A DNA stretch of 64,000 bases from Candidatus Neomarinimicrobiota bacterium (GTDB lineage: Bacteria; Fidelibacterota; UBA2242; B5-G15), in NCBI GenBank assembly GCA_017656425.1, contig JACDNV010000011.1:1-64000 (forward strand), given 5' to 3'. Within the stretch, counting starts at the first letter, position 1. Every line of letters begins with the position of its first letter. Position numbers and translations under genes: made by a program. A model generated the notes under the pieces. The model worked only from the letters and a program-made list of their open reading frames with translations. It was not told the DNA's origin and did no database searches. This document shows positions 15,236 through 23,190 of this stretch, one piece after another.

Positions 15236-15850
15236 TTATTTAATAATCACATTGTCAATTGTAAATATTGAATCTATAATCTGCCTTATTGAATAGTTAT
15301 TGATGTACTTATTTATTGATTCGGGGGACACTCTCTCAACATCAGCGACTTTTGTTATACTTCTTAATTGTTTATACAATACAAACCTTCGAAAGGTCAA
15401 TTCGTCCCATCTCCTCAATATCTGAGACATCAATACAAGATTATTATTTATAAGGTCAATAAATTCCTCTTTAAAATCACCTTTAATTCTAAAATAACAA
15501 TTTTTCTTTTTTATCTCATCTAAAGCTCTGCGAGCATATTCAAAGGCAGAACCCATCATCTCGCCAGGGTTTTCCCTGATTTCTGTATCAATCTGTCCTA
15601 TACCAATTCCAAAGCGAAACACCAATGGATAAGTCTCAGCCAGTATGGTAAATGCTAATTCAATGGGACATGACATCAATACTCCCTGTATTTCATCACC
15701 CCTTGTTACCACAAAACCAGATATCGGTTTTATCTTCTTATTTATACTCTTTATCTTTCGCGGTAAATTTTTAATATAGTTCTGGTTTCCCTCATCACGA
15801 GATTTAATCACATCAGCAGTGATAACTATATACTTTCCTTTTATCGCCAT
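15236..15850 (-). CDS. SatD family protein
   Basis: A 204-residue SatD-family protein. The N-terminal domain begins YIVITADVIKSRDE (Asp13) and has VTRGDEIQGVL (48-58), FRFGIGIGQI (78-87) and GSAFEYARRAL (100-110). That motif order resembles class III nucleotidyl cyclase/GGDEF-like folds (inference from pattern). Residues about 150-195 look like a helix-turn-helix (LTFRRFVLYKQLRSITKVAD; SPESINKYI). The family is named after the S. mutans sat locus; its role is not established. The neighbour is the small DUF3307-related membrane protein, with probable operators between the two genes. Confidence 0.82.
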   Translation of the reverse strand: MAIKGKYIVITADVIKSRDEGNQNYIKNLPRKIKSINKKIKPISGFVVTRGDEIQGVLMSCPIELAFTILAETYPLVFRFGIGIGQIDTEIRENPGEMMGSAFEYARRALDEIKKKNCYFRIKGDFKEEFIDLINNNLVLMSQILRRWDELTFRRFVLYKQLRSITKVADVERVSPESINKYINNYSIRQIIDSIFTIDNVIIK

Positions 15851-15862
15851 AAAATAAATATC

Positions 15863-16819
15863 CTAATTTTCATTTACCTGTAGCCATTCATAATATTTCT
15901 TGATACCCTGTTCTAAAGGAGTAAATTTATCCTGATAACCAGCCTCTCTTAAATTAGTTAAATCTGCCTTTGTAAAACTCTGGTATTTTTCCTTTAGCCC
16001 TGGAGGAAATGGAACGTATTCTACTTCACCTTTACCCAATATGTTTTTCCAAATATTGAAAACCTCATTAAAACTCCTTGCTATACCAGTACCCACATTA
16101 AAAATACCTTTATACTTTTTGTTAGAATTTATTGCAAAAAATAGATTCACCTTTGCAACATCTTCAACATATACAAAATCCCTCAATTGTTCACCTGGGT
16201 CATACCCATCGGAACCTTCAAATAACCTCACTACCCCTTCCCCTTTTAACTGATTGTATATCTGGTATACCATCGACGACATTTCACCCTTATGTCTTTC
16301 TCCTGGGCCATATACATTAAAGTATCTCAACCCAACTAAGGTTATATCGACATTTTTAATGATCCTGCGCACATAATTATCGAACAAAAGCTTCGAAAAT
16401 CCATAAATATTTACAGGAACTTCATTAACCCTATCTATTCTAGAATCTCTATTCTTTCCGTATACTGCAGCACTTGAAGCATATATAAAATCGATGCCTC
16501 TTGAAATTGCATAGTTTAATAACTTTTTCGAATAATTATAATTGTTATCTAACATATATTTTCCATTATATTCGGTTGTATCGGTACAAGCCCCCTGATG
16601 AAAGATTACTTTTATCTGATTGCCAGCTTTTTCTTTCTCAATGCACTCTATAAATTCGTCTTTGTCCATATAATCGAAAAATCTTGCCGTCCTTATATTC
16701 TCAAATTTAGATCCATCTTTTAAATCATCAACTATAATTATATTATCGATTCCCTCATTGTTTAGCAGTTTAACTATATTACTGCCTATAAATCCTGCCC
16801 CACCTGTTACTACATACAT
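15863..16819 (-). CDS. hldD: ADP-L-glycero-D-manno-heptose 6-epimerase
   Basis: A 318-residue short-chain dehydrogenase-type epimerase that makes the L-glycero-D-manno-heptose nucleotide used for the LPS inner core. It has the nucleotide-binding TGGAGFIG (5-12), the family mark FHQGACTDTTEYNG (73-86), ASSAAVYG, the catalytic pair Tyr139/Lys143 (YGFSK), and GLRYFNVYGPGE. HldD rather than a general GalE is supported by these motifs and by the HldE-type kinase directly upstream. Confidence 0.94.
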   Translation of the reverse strand: MYVVTGGAGFIGSNIVKLLNNEGIDNIIIVDDLKDGSKFENIRTARFFDYMDKDEFIECIEKEKAGNQIKVIFHQGACTDTTEYNGKYMLDNNYNYSKKLLNYAISRGIDFIYASSAAVYGKNRDSRIDRVNEVPVNIYGFSKLLFDNYVRRIIKNVDITLVGLRYFNVYGPGERHKGEMSSMVYQIYNQLKGEGVVRLFEGSDGYDPGEQLRDFVYVEDVAKVNLFFAINSNKKYKGIFNVGTGIARSFNEVFNIWKNILGKGEVEYVPFPPGLKEKYQSFTKADLTNLREAGYQDKFTPLEQGIKKYYEWLQVNEN

Positions 16820-16837
16820 ATATAGCCCTCCAGCGCA

Positions 16838-17818
16838 TCAAGTTACATCTTTAAGTGCACCATTTTTCATCTCATTCATCAACTCGAATTGATTGACAGT
16901 TGCTGTACCTATTTTTCCAACTACTATACCAGATGCAAGGTTCGCTATTTCACCTGATATAAAACAGTCGCCAGTAATGGCGAAAACCGCCGAAAATGTA
17001 CCAATAAAGGTATCTCCGGCCCCACTGACATCATACACTTCCTTTGCACGGGTTGGTATTCTCTTATACTCCCCATCTTTTTTCTGTATGAAGACACCAT
17101 TTTCTCCAAGGGTTACAACTAATCCATCAAGCTCATATTTGTCTATTAATGACGTAGAAAACTTCTTAATATCATTAATAGTCAGATCAAGCTTCGAAAC
17201 AGCCCACTTAAACTCATTAAAATTAGGCTTTATGATCGTAGCTCCAGTGTACTTGTTATAATTGTCACCCTTGGGATCTATCACAACCGGTACTTTGCCT
17301 CTTAACATCGAAATAATTTCTTTTGTGAGCTCAGGAGCCATTAATCCCTTTGCATAATCGGAAATAACAGCTACATCATGACCACCACTTATATCCTTAA
17401 TAAACTTAATTATGTCATTTTGAATTTTATCTTCAACATAACGAACTTCTTCCTCATCGATACGCACCACTTGTTGCTTATGTGCTATAACCCTCGTCTT
17501 AACCGTTGTAATCCTTTTATCTCTAAATATTTTTGTCTTTATACCAGCTCTATCAAAAAGCTTCTTTAATATTTTTGAATTTTCATCATGACCTGCCAAT
17601 CCTATACACATTACATTACAACCAAGTGCTCTCATATTCAAAGCAACATTACCCGCTCCACCCGGTCTATACTCAATACTCTCTACTTTAACAATAGGTA
17701 CAGGTGCCTCAGGAGAAATTCTACTTACACTGCCCCAGATATATTTATCAAGTATAAAATCACCAATTATAAGTGCATTAACTTTTTCAAAATTTTTAAC
17801 GATTTCTAAAAAATCCAT
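16838..17818 (-). CDS. hldE: D-glycero-beta-D-manno-heptose-7-phosphate kinase (single domain)
   Basis: A 326-residue PfkB-family kinase corresponding to the N-terminal domain of HldE/RfaE. Visible are RISPEAPVPIVKVE, RPGGAGNVALNMRALG and the catalytic DVSGAGDTFIGTF region near residue 268. The C-terminal nucleotidyltransferase domain of bifunctional HldE is absent, so the ADP-transfer step must be encoded elsewhere. It is 18 bp upstream of hldD as transcribed and almost touches the oxidoreductase gene before it. Confidence 0.92.
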   Translation of the reverse strand: MDFLEIVKNFEKVNALIIGDFILDKYIWGSVSRISPEAPVPIVKVESIEYRPGGAGNVALNMRALGCNVMCIGLAGHDENSKILKKLFDRAGIKTKIFRDKRITTVKTRVIAHKQQVVRIDEEEVRYVEDKIQNDIIKFIKDISGGHDVAVISDYAKGLMAPELTKEIISMLRGKVPVVIDPKGDNYNKYTGATIIKPNFNEFKWAVSKLDLTINDIKKFSTSLIDKYELDGLVVTLGENGVFIQKKDGEYKRIPTRAKEVYDVSGAGDTFIGTFSAVFAITGDCFISGEIANLASGIVVGKIGTATVNQFELMNEMKNGALKDVT

Positions 17819-17819
17819 C

Positions 17820-18797
17820 TTACTTGATCAACTTATCTATTAATGGATGGTCAAAACTTTTATCAACCCCCTCTGCTTTGGCGTTCCTTATTTGATAAAC
17901 AAGCTCAATCGAAGGTCTTACACTATCAACACCAGGTCCTTCACCTTTTAGTATTTTCTCGTACATTATTGTATGTAAATCTTCAAAACCTGAAGAAAAT
18001 TCTAATTCCTTTCCATCTATCTCAATTGATCTAAAACTCCTAATACCATCCCTCCTGACCACTTCAGGCAAGTCATTATAATCCAGAGAAAGAAACCATT
18101 TTACTCTCGCTCTTTCAAGTTCAAGAATCCCGACACATTTCTTCTCATTTGAAAGGAGCACTACTGTGTTTTCTGCTTTGCCAAAAATCCACAATAACAT
18201 ATCAAAAAAATGTATCCCGATATTCGTAGCCACACCTCCAGATTTTGATAAATCGCCCTTCCATGAGTAAAAATACCATCTACCTCTTGGTGTAATATAT
18301 GTTAGATTAATATCGTGTTTTTTAATACCGCCACCCTGCTTTAACAAAGATGATTCAGAATCAATACGTTTTTTTAAATCTTTAATAGTTTTATGTTCTC
18401 TCAGCTGCAGAATTCCCCATACTTTTCTACCATATTCTTTTTCAAGCTCCTTTAAAGCATCGAGATTCCAGGGGTTCATAACCATGGGTTTTTCGCAGAT
18501 CGCATCAGCACCGACACGAAGAGCAAAACGAATATGTGCATCATGCAAATAATTCGGTGAACATATACTGACGTAATGTATTCTTTTATCTTTTCCCAAC
18601 CTTCTCAACTTTTCGACATGGCGATCAAATCTTTCAAACTCTGTAAAAAAATCCACATCAAAAAAATACCTATCCATTACACCAACTGCATCGTGAGGAT
18701 CCAAAGCTGCAACGAGTCTGTTTCCCGTTTCCTTTATAGCTTTCATATGCCTTGGTGCTATATAACCCGCTGCCCCGATAAGTGCAAAATTCTTCAT
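17820..18797 (-). CDS. wlbA: WlbA/WbpB-type UDP-GlcNAcA 3-dehydrogenase (Gfo/Idh/MocA family)
   Basis: A 325-residue NAD-dependent oxidoreductase. The N-terminus FALIGAAGYIAPRHMKAIKE, then CSPNYLHDAHIRFAL and CEKPMVMNPWNLD, are typical of WlbA/WbpB, which oxidises UDP-N-acetylglucosaminuronate at C3 in the route to UDP-2,3-diacetamido sugar acids. The start is set at 18797 (MKNFALIG), preceded by GAGGTG; an in-frame ATG five codons earlier lacks such a site. Acetyltransferase and aminotransferase genes of the same route follow in the window, separated by two small unknowns. Confidence 0.88.
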   Translation of the reverse strand: MKNFALIGAAGYIAPRHMKAIKETGNRLVAALDPHDAVGVMDRYFFDVDFFTEFERFDRHVEKLRRLGKDKRIHYVSICSPNYLHDAHIRFALRVGADAICEKPMVMNPWNLDALKELEKEYGRKVWGILQLREHKTIKDLKKRIDSESSLLKQGGGIKKHDINLTYITPRGRWYFYSWKGDLSKSGGVATNIGIHFFDMLLWIFGKAENTVVLLSNEKKCVGILELERARVKWFLSLDYNDLPEVVRRDGIRSFRSIEIDGKELEFSSGFEDLHTIMYEKILKGEGPGVDSVRPSIELVYQIRNAKAEGVDKSFDHPLIDKLIK

Positions 18798-18849
18798 ATT
18801 CACCTCAACCAAAAATCACAAAACATAAGGTTCTTTCCAAATTTCAATA

Positions 18850-19185
18850 TTATCTAACATTTTTCAAAATTTTATAAGCTTCAGCATCAAGCATAATACC
18901 TGCTCTTATTATATTGTCAAAGGTACCGTATGGCCTATCTGTTAATAAAGAACAAACAGCTTCCCTGAATCTTAATAGTTCTTTTAACCTATCCCTCCAC
19001 TTGACATCTTCTATCATATAATCCAGCAATACCAATGCTCCATATATATGCCTTTTTACCAAATTTAAATCTTTTTCTACAAAACGACTGGCTTTAATCA
19101 AATCACTTATTACATTAAGAATCTGAGATGCAGAGTCAAGCTGTTTATATCTATCCCCAATTCCCTCATACCAGTATTTCATCAT
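18850..19185 (-). CDS. Unknown helical protein
   Basis: About 112 residues from the favoured start (MMKYWYEGIGDRYKQ, 19185); an earlier in-frame ATG at 19209 is possible. It is predicted mostly alpha-helical with heptad-like patterns (ILNVISDLIKASRFVEKDL; IYGALVLLDYMIEDV). It overlaps the 3' end of the DUF5674 gene, so the two are probably co-translated. I do not recognise the family. Its size and helix content recall HEPN- or S23-like bundles, but no diagnostic motif is present. It sits inside the surface-sugar gene cluster. Confidence 0.65.
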   Translation of the reverse strand: MMKYWYEGIGDRYKQLDSASQILNVISDLIKASRFVEKDLNLVKRHIYGALVLLDYMIEDVKWRDRLKELLRFREAVCSLLTDRPYGTFDNIIRAGIMLDAEAYKILKNVR

Positions 19186-19540
19186 CACCCAAAACATATT
19201 CATTGACAATATTCTTGATTTTCCTTTTTATCTCTTTATCGGCTATCTCCATACTTAAATTATTTAATTCAGGCTTTATATTAATCAAAGCGACATACTC
19301 TATCCTTTCCTCTGCTTTTCTAAAGGGATAGATATTTATTCCCCATATATTTCTATAATCTGAACCCTTCTCTATTAAAATCTCCTCAGAGTCAGAGTGC
19401 AAATATCCTCCAAGTGCTATGACGCCTTTTTCTATATCAACCGAAGCCTTTACCATATCGGAAAAATACATCCTACAATATTTTTTTAGTTCATCGGTGC
19501 TAACTTTCTTATTCAATATCTTTATTCCGGAATTACCCAT
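19166..19540 (-). CDS. DUF5674 family protein
   Basis: A 124-residue protein matching the DUF5674 pattern: ELKKYCRMYFSDMVKASVDI, KGVIALGGYLHSDSEEIL, EKGSDYRNIWGINIYPF, and the C-terminal EIKRKIKNIVNEYVLG. Function is unknown. The conserved acidic/His residues (LGGYLHSDSEE) and the W-G-I-N block suggest a small enzyme or binding fold. It lies 9 bp after the acetyltransferase gene as transcribed and overlaps the next unknown gene, so it is part of the operon. Confidence 0.78.
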   Translation of the reverse strand: MGNSGIKILNKKVSTDELKKYCRMYFSDMVKASVDIEKGVIALGGYLHSDSEEILIEKGSDYRNIWGINIYPFRKAEERIEYVALINIKPELNNLSMEIADKEIKRKIKNIVNEYVLGDDEILV

Positions 19541-19549
19541 TCTTAAATA

Positions 19550-20173
19550 CTATAAATTGATTAACTTTTCACCATTATATTTATATTTCAATCCACATTT
19601 TGAACATGTATAGTTCTTAACCTCATCTGGTTTTTCCTTTTTCATAACCGATTCCTCAGGAAACTTCTCAAGAATATTACCACATTCGCAAACCCAACCC
19701 CTAATTCTTGATGGAACCCCTATCACAAATGCATAATCAGGTACATCCTTTGTCACAACAGCTCCAGCTGCAATAAACGCGTGTCGACCAATAGTTACCC
19801 CACAGATTATTGTAGCATTAGCACCAATAGAAGCTCCCTCCTTTACCAGCGTCTTAACATAATATTCAGAACCCCTTTGAGGATATTTACATCTGGGAAA
19901 TTTTATATTTGTAAAAACCATACTTGGTCCACAAAAGACATAATCTTCCAGTTTCACACCCTCATATATTGATACATTGTTTTGAATTTTACAGTAATTA
20001 CCTATTACAACATTCGGCCCAATATTCACATTTTGACCTAACGTGCAGTATTTCCCTATCTTCGCATTTCTCTGTACATGGGAAAAATGCCATATCCTAG
20101 TTCCTTCACCAATCTCAACGCCGTCATCAATATAACTCGACTCGTGGACGAAAAACTTTCCCTCTTTTTCCAT
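19550..20173 (-). CDS. wbpD: WbpD/WlbB-type N-acetyltransferase (left-handed beta helix)
   Basis: A 207-residue hexapeptide-repeat acetyltransferase expected to acetylate UDP-2-acetamido-3-amino-2,3-dideoxyglucuronate. Hexapeptide turns run from about 15 to 145 (VEIGEGTRIWHFSHVQRNAK; IGPNVVIGNYCKIQNNVSIY; GASIGANATIICGVTIG). The C-terminus has a four-cysteine zinc-ribbon-like extension (Cys162, Cys164, Cys190, Cys193). It follows the aminotransferase gene by 20 bp. Confidence 0.9.
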   Translation of the reverse strand: MEKEGKFFVHESSYIDDGVEIGEGTRIWHFSHVQRNAKIGKYCTLGQNVNIGPNVVIGNYCKIQNNVSIYEGVKLEDYVFCGPSMVFTNIKFPRCKYPQRGSEYYVKTLVKEGASIGANATIICGVTIGRHAFIAAGAVVTKDVPDYAFVIGVPSRIRGWVCECGNILEKFPEESVMKKEKPDEVKNYTCSKCGLKYKYNGEKLINL

Positions 20174-20193
20174 ACTTACCTCAATACATATTA

Positions 20194-21333
20194 TTAGTTA
20201 TCATAAAATTCATAAATCTTTTCCACTATATAATTTTGCTGCTCCCTTGTCAGACCTGGGAAAATCGGTATTGCCAGTGAATGTTTTGCCAGGTATTCAG
20301 ATACTGGAAAATCTCCCTCCCTATAACCAAGATATTTAAAGCACTCCTGTAAATGAAAAGGTATGGGGTAATAGATTTCACACCCAATTTTATTATTTAA
20401 TAGATAATCTTTCAATTCGTCTCTTCTATCGGGAACAACGATCACATATTGATTAAAAATATGAAAAGAAAAATCATAAACGACGGTTGGCGTTCTAATA
20501 CAGCTGTTTTTAAATTTTTCATTATAGTATTTTGCATTCTCCTGCCTTATCCTGTGCCACTCATCCAGTTTTTTTAATTTAATTCTCAAAATTCCAGCCT
20601 GAATTTCATCAAGTCTAAAATTACCCCCAACCATAGTATGATAATATTTGGGATGAGCACCATGGTTTCTCAACTTTTTTATCCTATCTGCTAAGTCTCC
20701 ATCGTTCGTCGTAACCAAACCACCATCACCCATACAGCCGAGATTTTTACTTGGGAAAAAGGAAAAACACCCTATAAGCCCAATAGAACCAGCTCTTCTA
20801 ATACCATACTTAGATGGATATCTCGCACCTATTGATTGAGCAGCATCTTCTATAACAGGTATTCCATACTCTGATGCTATATCAAGAACCTCATCCATTT
20901 TACAACATTGACCAAAGAGATGTACGACGATAATAGCCTTTACTTTTTTTATTTTATCACTATTTTTCTCAAACCATTCCTTTAATTTTTCTGGATCAAT
21001 GTTAAACGTATCTTTTTCTACATCGATAAATACCGGAGTCGCCGATAATCTTGCAATTACACCCGCTGTAGCAAAGAATGAATAGTTGCTGGTAATCACA
21101 ATGTCACCATGACCCACATCAAGAGCCATAAGTGAAACTAAAAGAGCATCAGAACCAGAAGAGACACCAATAGCATATTTTGCTTCGCAGTAGTTCGCTA
21201 TTTCTTTTTCGAACTCTTCAACTTCGGGACCTAAAATATAACGGCATGAATCAACTATTTTGGTTATCTTCTCCAAAAGTTGATCCCTTATCGGCTCGTT
21301 CTGAAATCTCAAATCCAATAAAGGTACCTTCAT
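20194..21333 (-). CDS. wbpE: WbpE/WlbC-type sugar aminotransferase (DegT/DnrJ/EryC1/StrS)
   Basis: A 379-residue PLP enzyme that aminates the 3-keto intermediate made by the WlbA-type dehydrogenase. PLP-site residues are visible: GVSSGSDAL (56-64), EDAAQSIGA (Asp163) and the Schiff-base Lys196 in CFSFFPSKNLG. The start MKVPLLDLRFQNEPI is typical of the family. It is the first gene of the wlb-like cluster as transcribed, 77 bp after the SLC13 permease gene. WbpA (UDP-GlcNAc 6-dehydrogenase) is not in the window. Confidence 0.92.
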   Translation of the reverse strand: MKVPLLDLRFQNEPIRDQLLEKITKIVDSCRYILGPEVEEFEKEIANYCEAKYAIGVSSGSDALLVSLMALDVGHGDIVITSNYSFFATAGVIARLSATPVFIDVEKDTFNIDPEKLKEWFEKNSDKIKKVKAIIVVHLFGQCCKMDEVLDIASEYGIPVIEDAAQSIGARYPSKYGIRRAGSIGLIGCFSFFPSKNLGCMGDGGLVTTNDGDLADRIKKLRNHGAHPKYYHTMVGGNFRLDEIQAGILRIKLKKLDEWHRIRQENAKYYNEKFKNSCIRTPTVVYDFSFHIFNQYVIVVPDRRDELKDYLLNNKIGCEIYYPIPFHLQECFKYLGYREGDFPVSEYLAKHSLAIPIFPGLTREQQNYIVEKIYEFYDN

Positions 21334-21410
21334 CTCTACCTCATAGTGTATAAAAAGCTTACAAATCCGATAAAAAATTTAATATAACAACATCATCCAA
21401 AATTGATGAT

Positions 21411-23189
21411 TTACATATAGAATAGTAACCATGCTATAATTGTTACTGCAATACCGACAAAAATATTCATTAAAACGCCAATTTTTATAAAATCCATGAA
21501 CTTATATCCACCAGGTCCATACACCATAAGATTTGTTTGGTATCCAATAGGAGTTGCAAAACTGGCTGACGCAGCAATAGCAAGAACAATGAAAAGAGGT
21601 CTTGGATTCATGCCGGCAATAGTCGCCGTCGAGTATGCTATTGGGAACATGATTGCAGCCGCGGCATTGTTCGTAATAAGCTCTGTATATATACTTGTCA
21701 GAAAAAATATTCCAGCTATAACACCAACTTCACCAAAAATTTGCAAATTTCCAATAATGCCCTTTGCAATGAGTTGTGCCAATCCAGAGTTTTCCAGCGC
21801 CTTCCCTATACCAAAAGAGCTTGCAATAATCAGTAGAACATTTAAATCCACAGAGTCCTTTGCTCTATCTAAACTGATAACTCCCACGCCAACCAGTAAT
21901 ACTGCAGCTAATGAAGCAGCCAGAATAAGCGGCAGGATTTTTAAACTCGCAACGATTATCATTAAAACAAATACAACCGCGGAAAAAATAATTTTCCACT
22001 TTGGTTTTGAATAAACATCAACACTTTTCGAAACCAGAGAAAAATCTGATTTATTATACCATTTCTTGTCAAAACCATCTTTGGCAAGAAGAAGTAAAGT
22101 ATCACCGGCTCTTACTACAATATCACCAACCTTCTGCTTGATTCTCTCCCCGCTTCTATGAATTGCAAGTATTACAGCATCATAGACACTTCTGAAGTTA
22201 CTTTCTCTTATATTTTTCCCAACAAGATTGGAAGATTGAGAAACCACTGCTTCATAAAGTTTTAACACATCGGAATCATAATTCGAAAGGTCAAACTCAC
22301 TATCCTTCACAACTTCCAAACCAGGTATTTTCTGCAAATCAACAATAGTCTCAGGAAGCCCTGTGAAAAATAACCTATCTCCTTCATATATTTTTTCATC
22401 CGGTGATACAGGGGCAATTATTTCTCCCTGTCTTTCAATCTGAAATAAAAATAATCCCTTAAGATGACGTAATCCAGCGGCATGAATTGTCTTTCCGATA
22501 TGTGGAAATTGAGAATTTACCTTCATTTCAGTAACAAATTCTCTGGCATTTTGGCCAAGGTTCTGAATTATATCTTTACGATCAGGAAGTACTCTTTTCC
22601 CAATGAATGCAACCCATAGAATACCCAATAATGCAATCGGCAACCCAATCTTGGTAATTTCAAAAAATCCAAAACCTTCTATTCCTCTTTGAATCATCAT
22701 ACCATGAACTACTAAATTTGTACTTGTCCCTATAAGTGTACATACACCACCTAAAATTGCTGCATATGAAATAGGTATTAAAATTCTGGATGGAGCAATA
22801 TCATTTTTCCTTGCCCACCTTTTAACAGCAGGTATTAAAGCTGCAACAACAGGAGTATTATTTATAAAGGCTGAAATAAAAGAAACAGGGAACATAAATC
22901 TGATATATGTTCTGACTCCGATACCACCTCTGCCTTTTAATAAAATATTAATTATGTTATCTATAAGTCCAGATGCTTGTAGGGATGTACTGATTACATA
23001 TAAAATAGCGACAGTGAGCATCCCTGTATTTGAAAAACCTGCAAAAGCTTCTCTTATATTAATTACACCACCTAAGGTTAATAAGATAAGGGCAGTAAAT
23101 ACCGTGTATGAAGGCTTAAAATATTCCTTTATAAGAAAAAATGACATTAAGATTAAAATTGTAGCTGTATAAATCAACTGGAAATTCAT
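21411..23189 (-). CDS. SLC13 family permease with two TrkA-C domains
   Basis: A 592-residue membrane protein: hydrophobic segments at both ends flank a soluble middle (about 210-380) with two TrkA-C-like domains (LFQIERQGEIIAPVSPDEKI; AVILAIHRSGERIKQKVG). SLC13/DASS marks include FINNTPVVAALIPAVKRWA, LIGTSTNLVVHGMM and TNNAAAAIMFPIAYSTA. Proteins of this layout are often sulfate or other anion importers. Its gene follows sat-cysC with only 1 bp between, so sulfate import is the likely job (context inference). Confidence 0.9.
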   Translation of the reverse strand: MNFQLIYTATILILMSFFLIKEYFKPSYTVFTALILLTLGGVINIREAFAGFSNTGMLTVAILYVISTSLQASGLIDNIINILLKGRGGIGVRTYIRFMFPVSFISAFINNTPVVAALIPAVKRWARKNDIAPSRILIPISYAAILGGVCTLIGTSTNLVVHGMMIQRGIEGFGFFEITKIGLPIALLGILWVAFIGKRVLPDRKDIIQNLGQNAREFVTEMKVNSQFPHIGKTIHAAGLRHLKGLFLFQIERQGEIIAPVSPDEKIYEGDRLFFTGLPETIVDLQKIPGLEVVKDSEFDLSNYDSDVLKLYEAVVSQSSNLVGKNIRESNFRSVYDAVILAIHRSGERIKQKVGDIVVRAGDTLLLLAKDGFDKKWYNKSDFSLVSKSVDVYSKPKWKIIFSAVVFVLMIIVASLKILPLILAASLAAVLLVGVGVISLDRAKDSVDLNVLLIIASSFGIGKALENSGLAQLIAKGIIGNLQIFGEVGVIAGIFFLTSIYTELITNNAAAAIMFPIAYSTATIAGMNPRPLFIVLAIAASASFATPIGYQTNLMVYGPGGYKFMDFIKIGVLMNIFVGIAVTIIAWLLFYM

Positions 23190-23190
23190 A

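Noticed and set aside
19550-20173. Zinc-ribbon extension of the WbpD-like enzyme as a novel fusion
   Set aside because: Similar four-Cys C-termini are known in homologues of this acetyltransferase, so it is probably normal for the subfamily.
21496-22014. 172-residue plus-strand open frame
   Set aside because: It is antisense to the well-supported SLC13 permease; the long open frame follows from codon composition of a hydrophobic protein.
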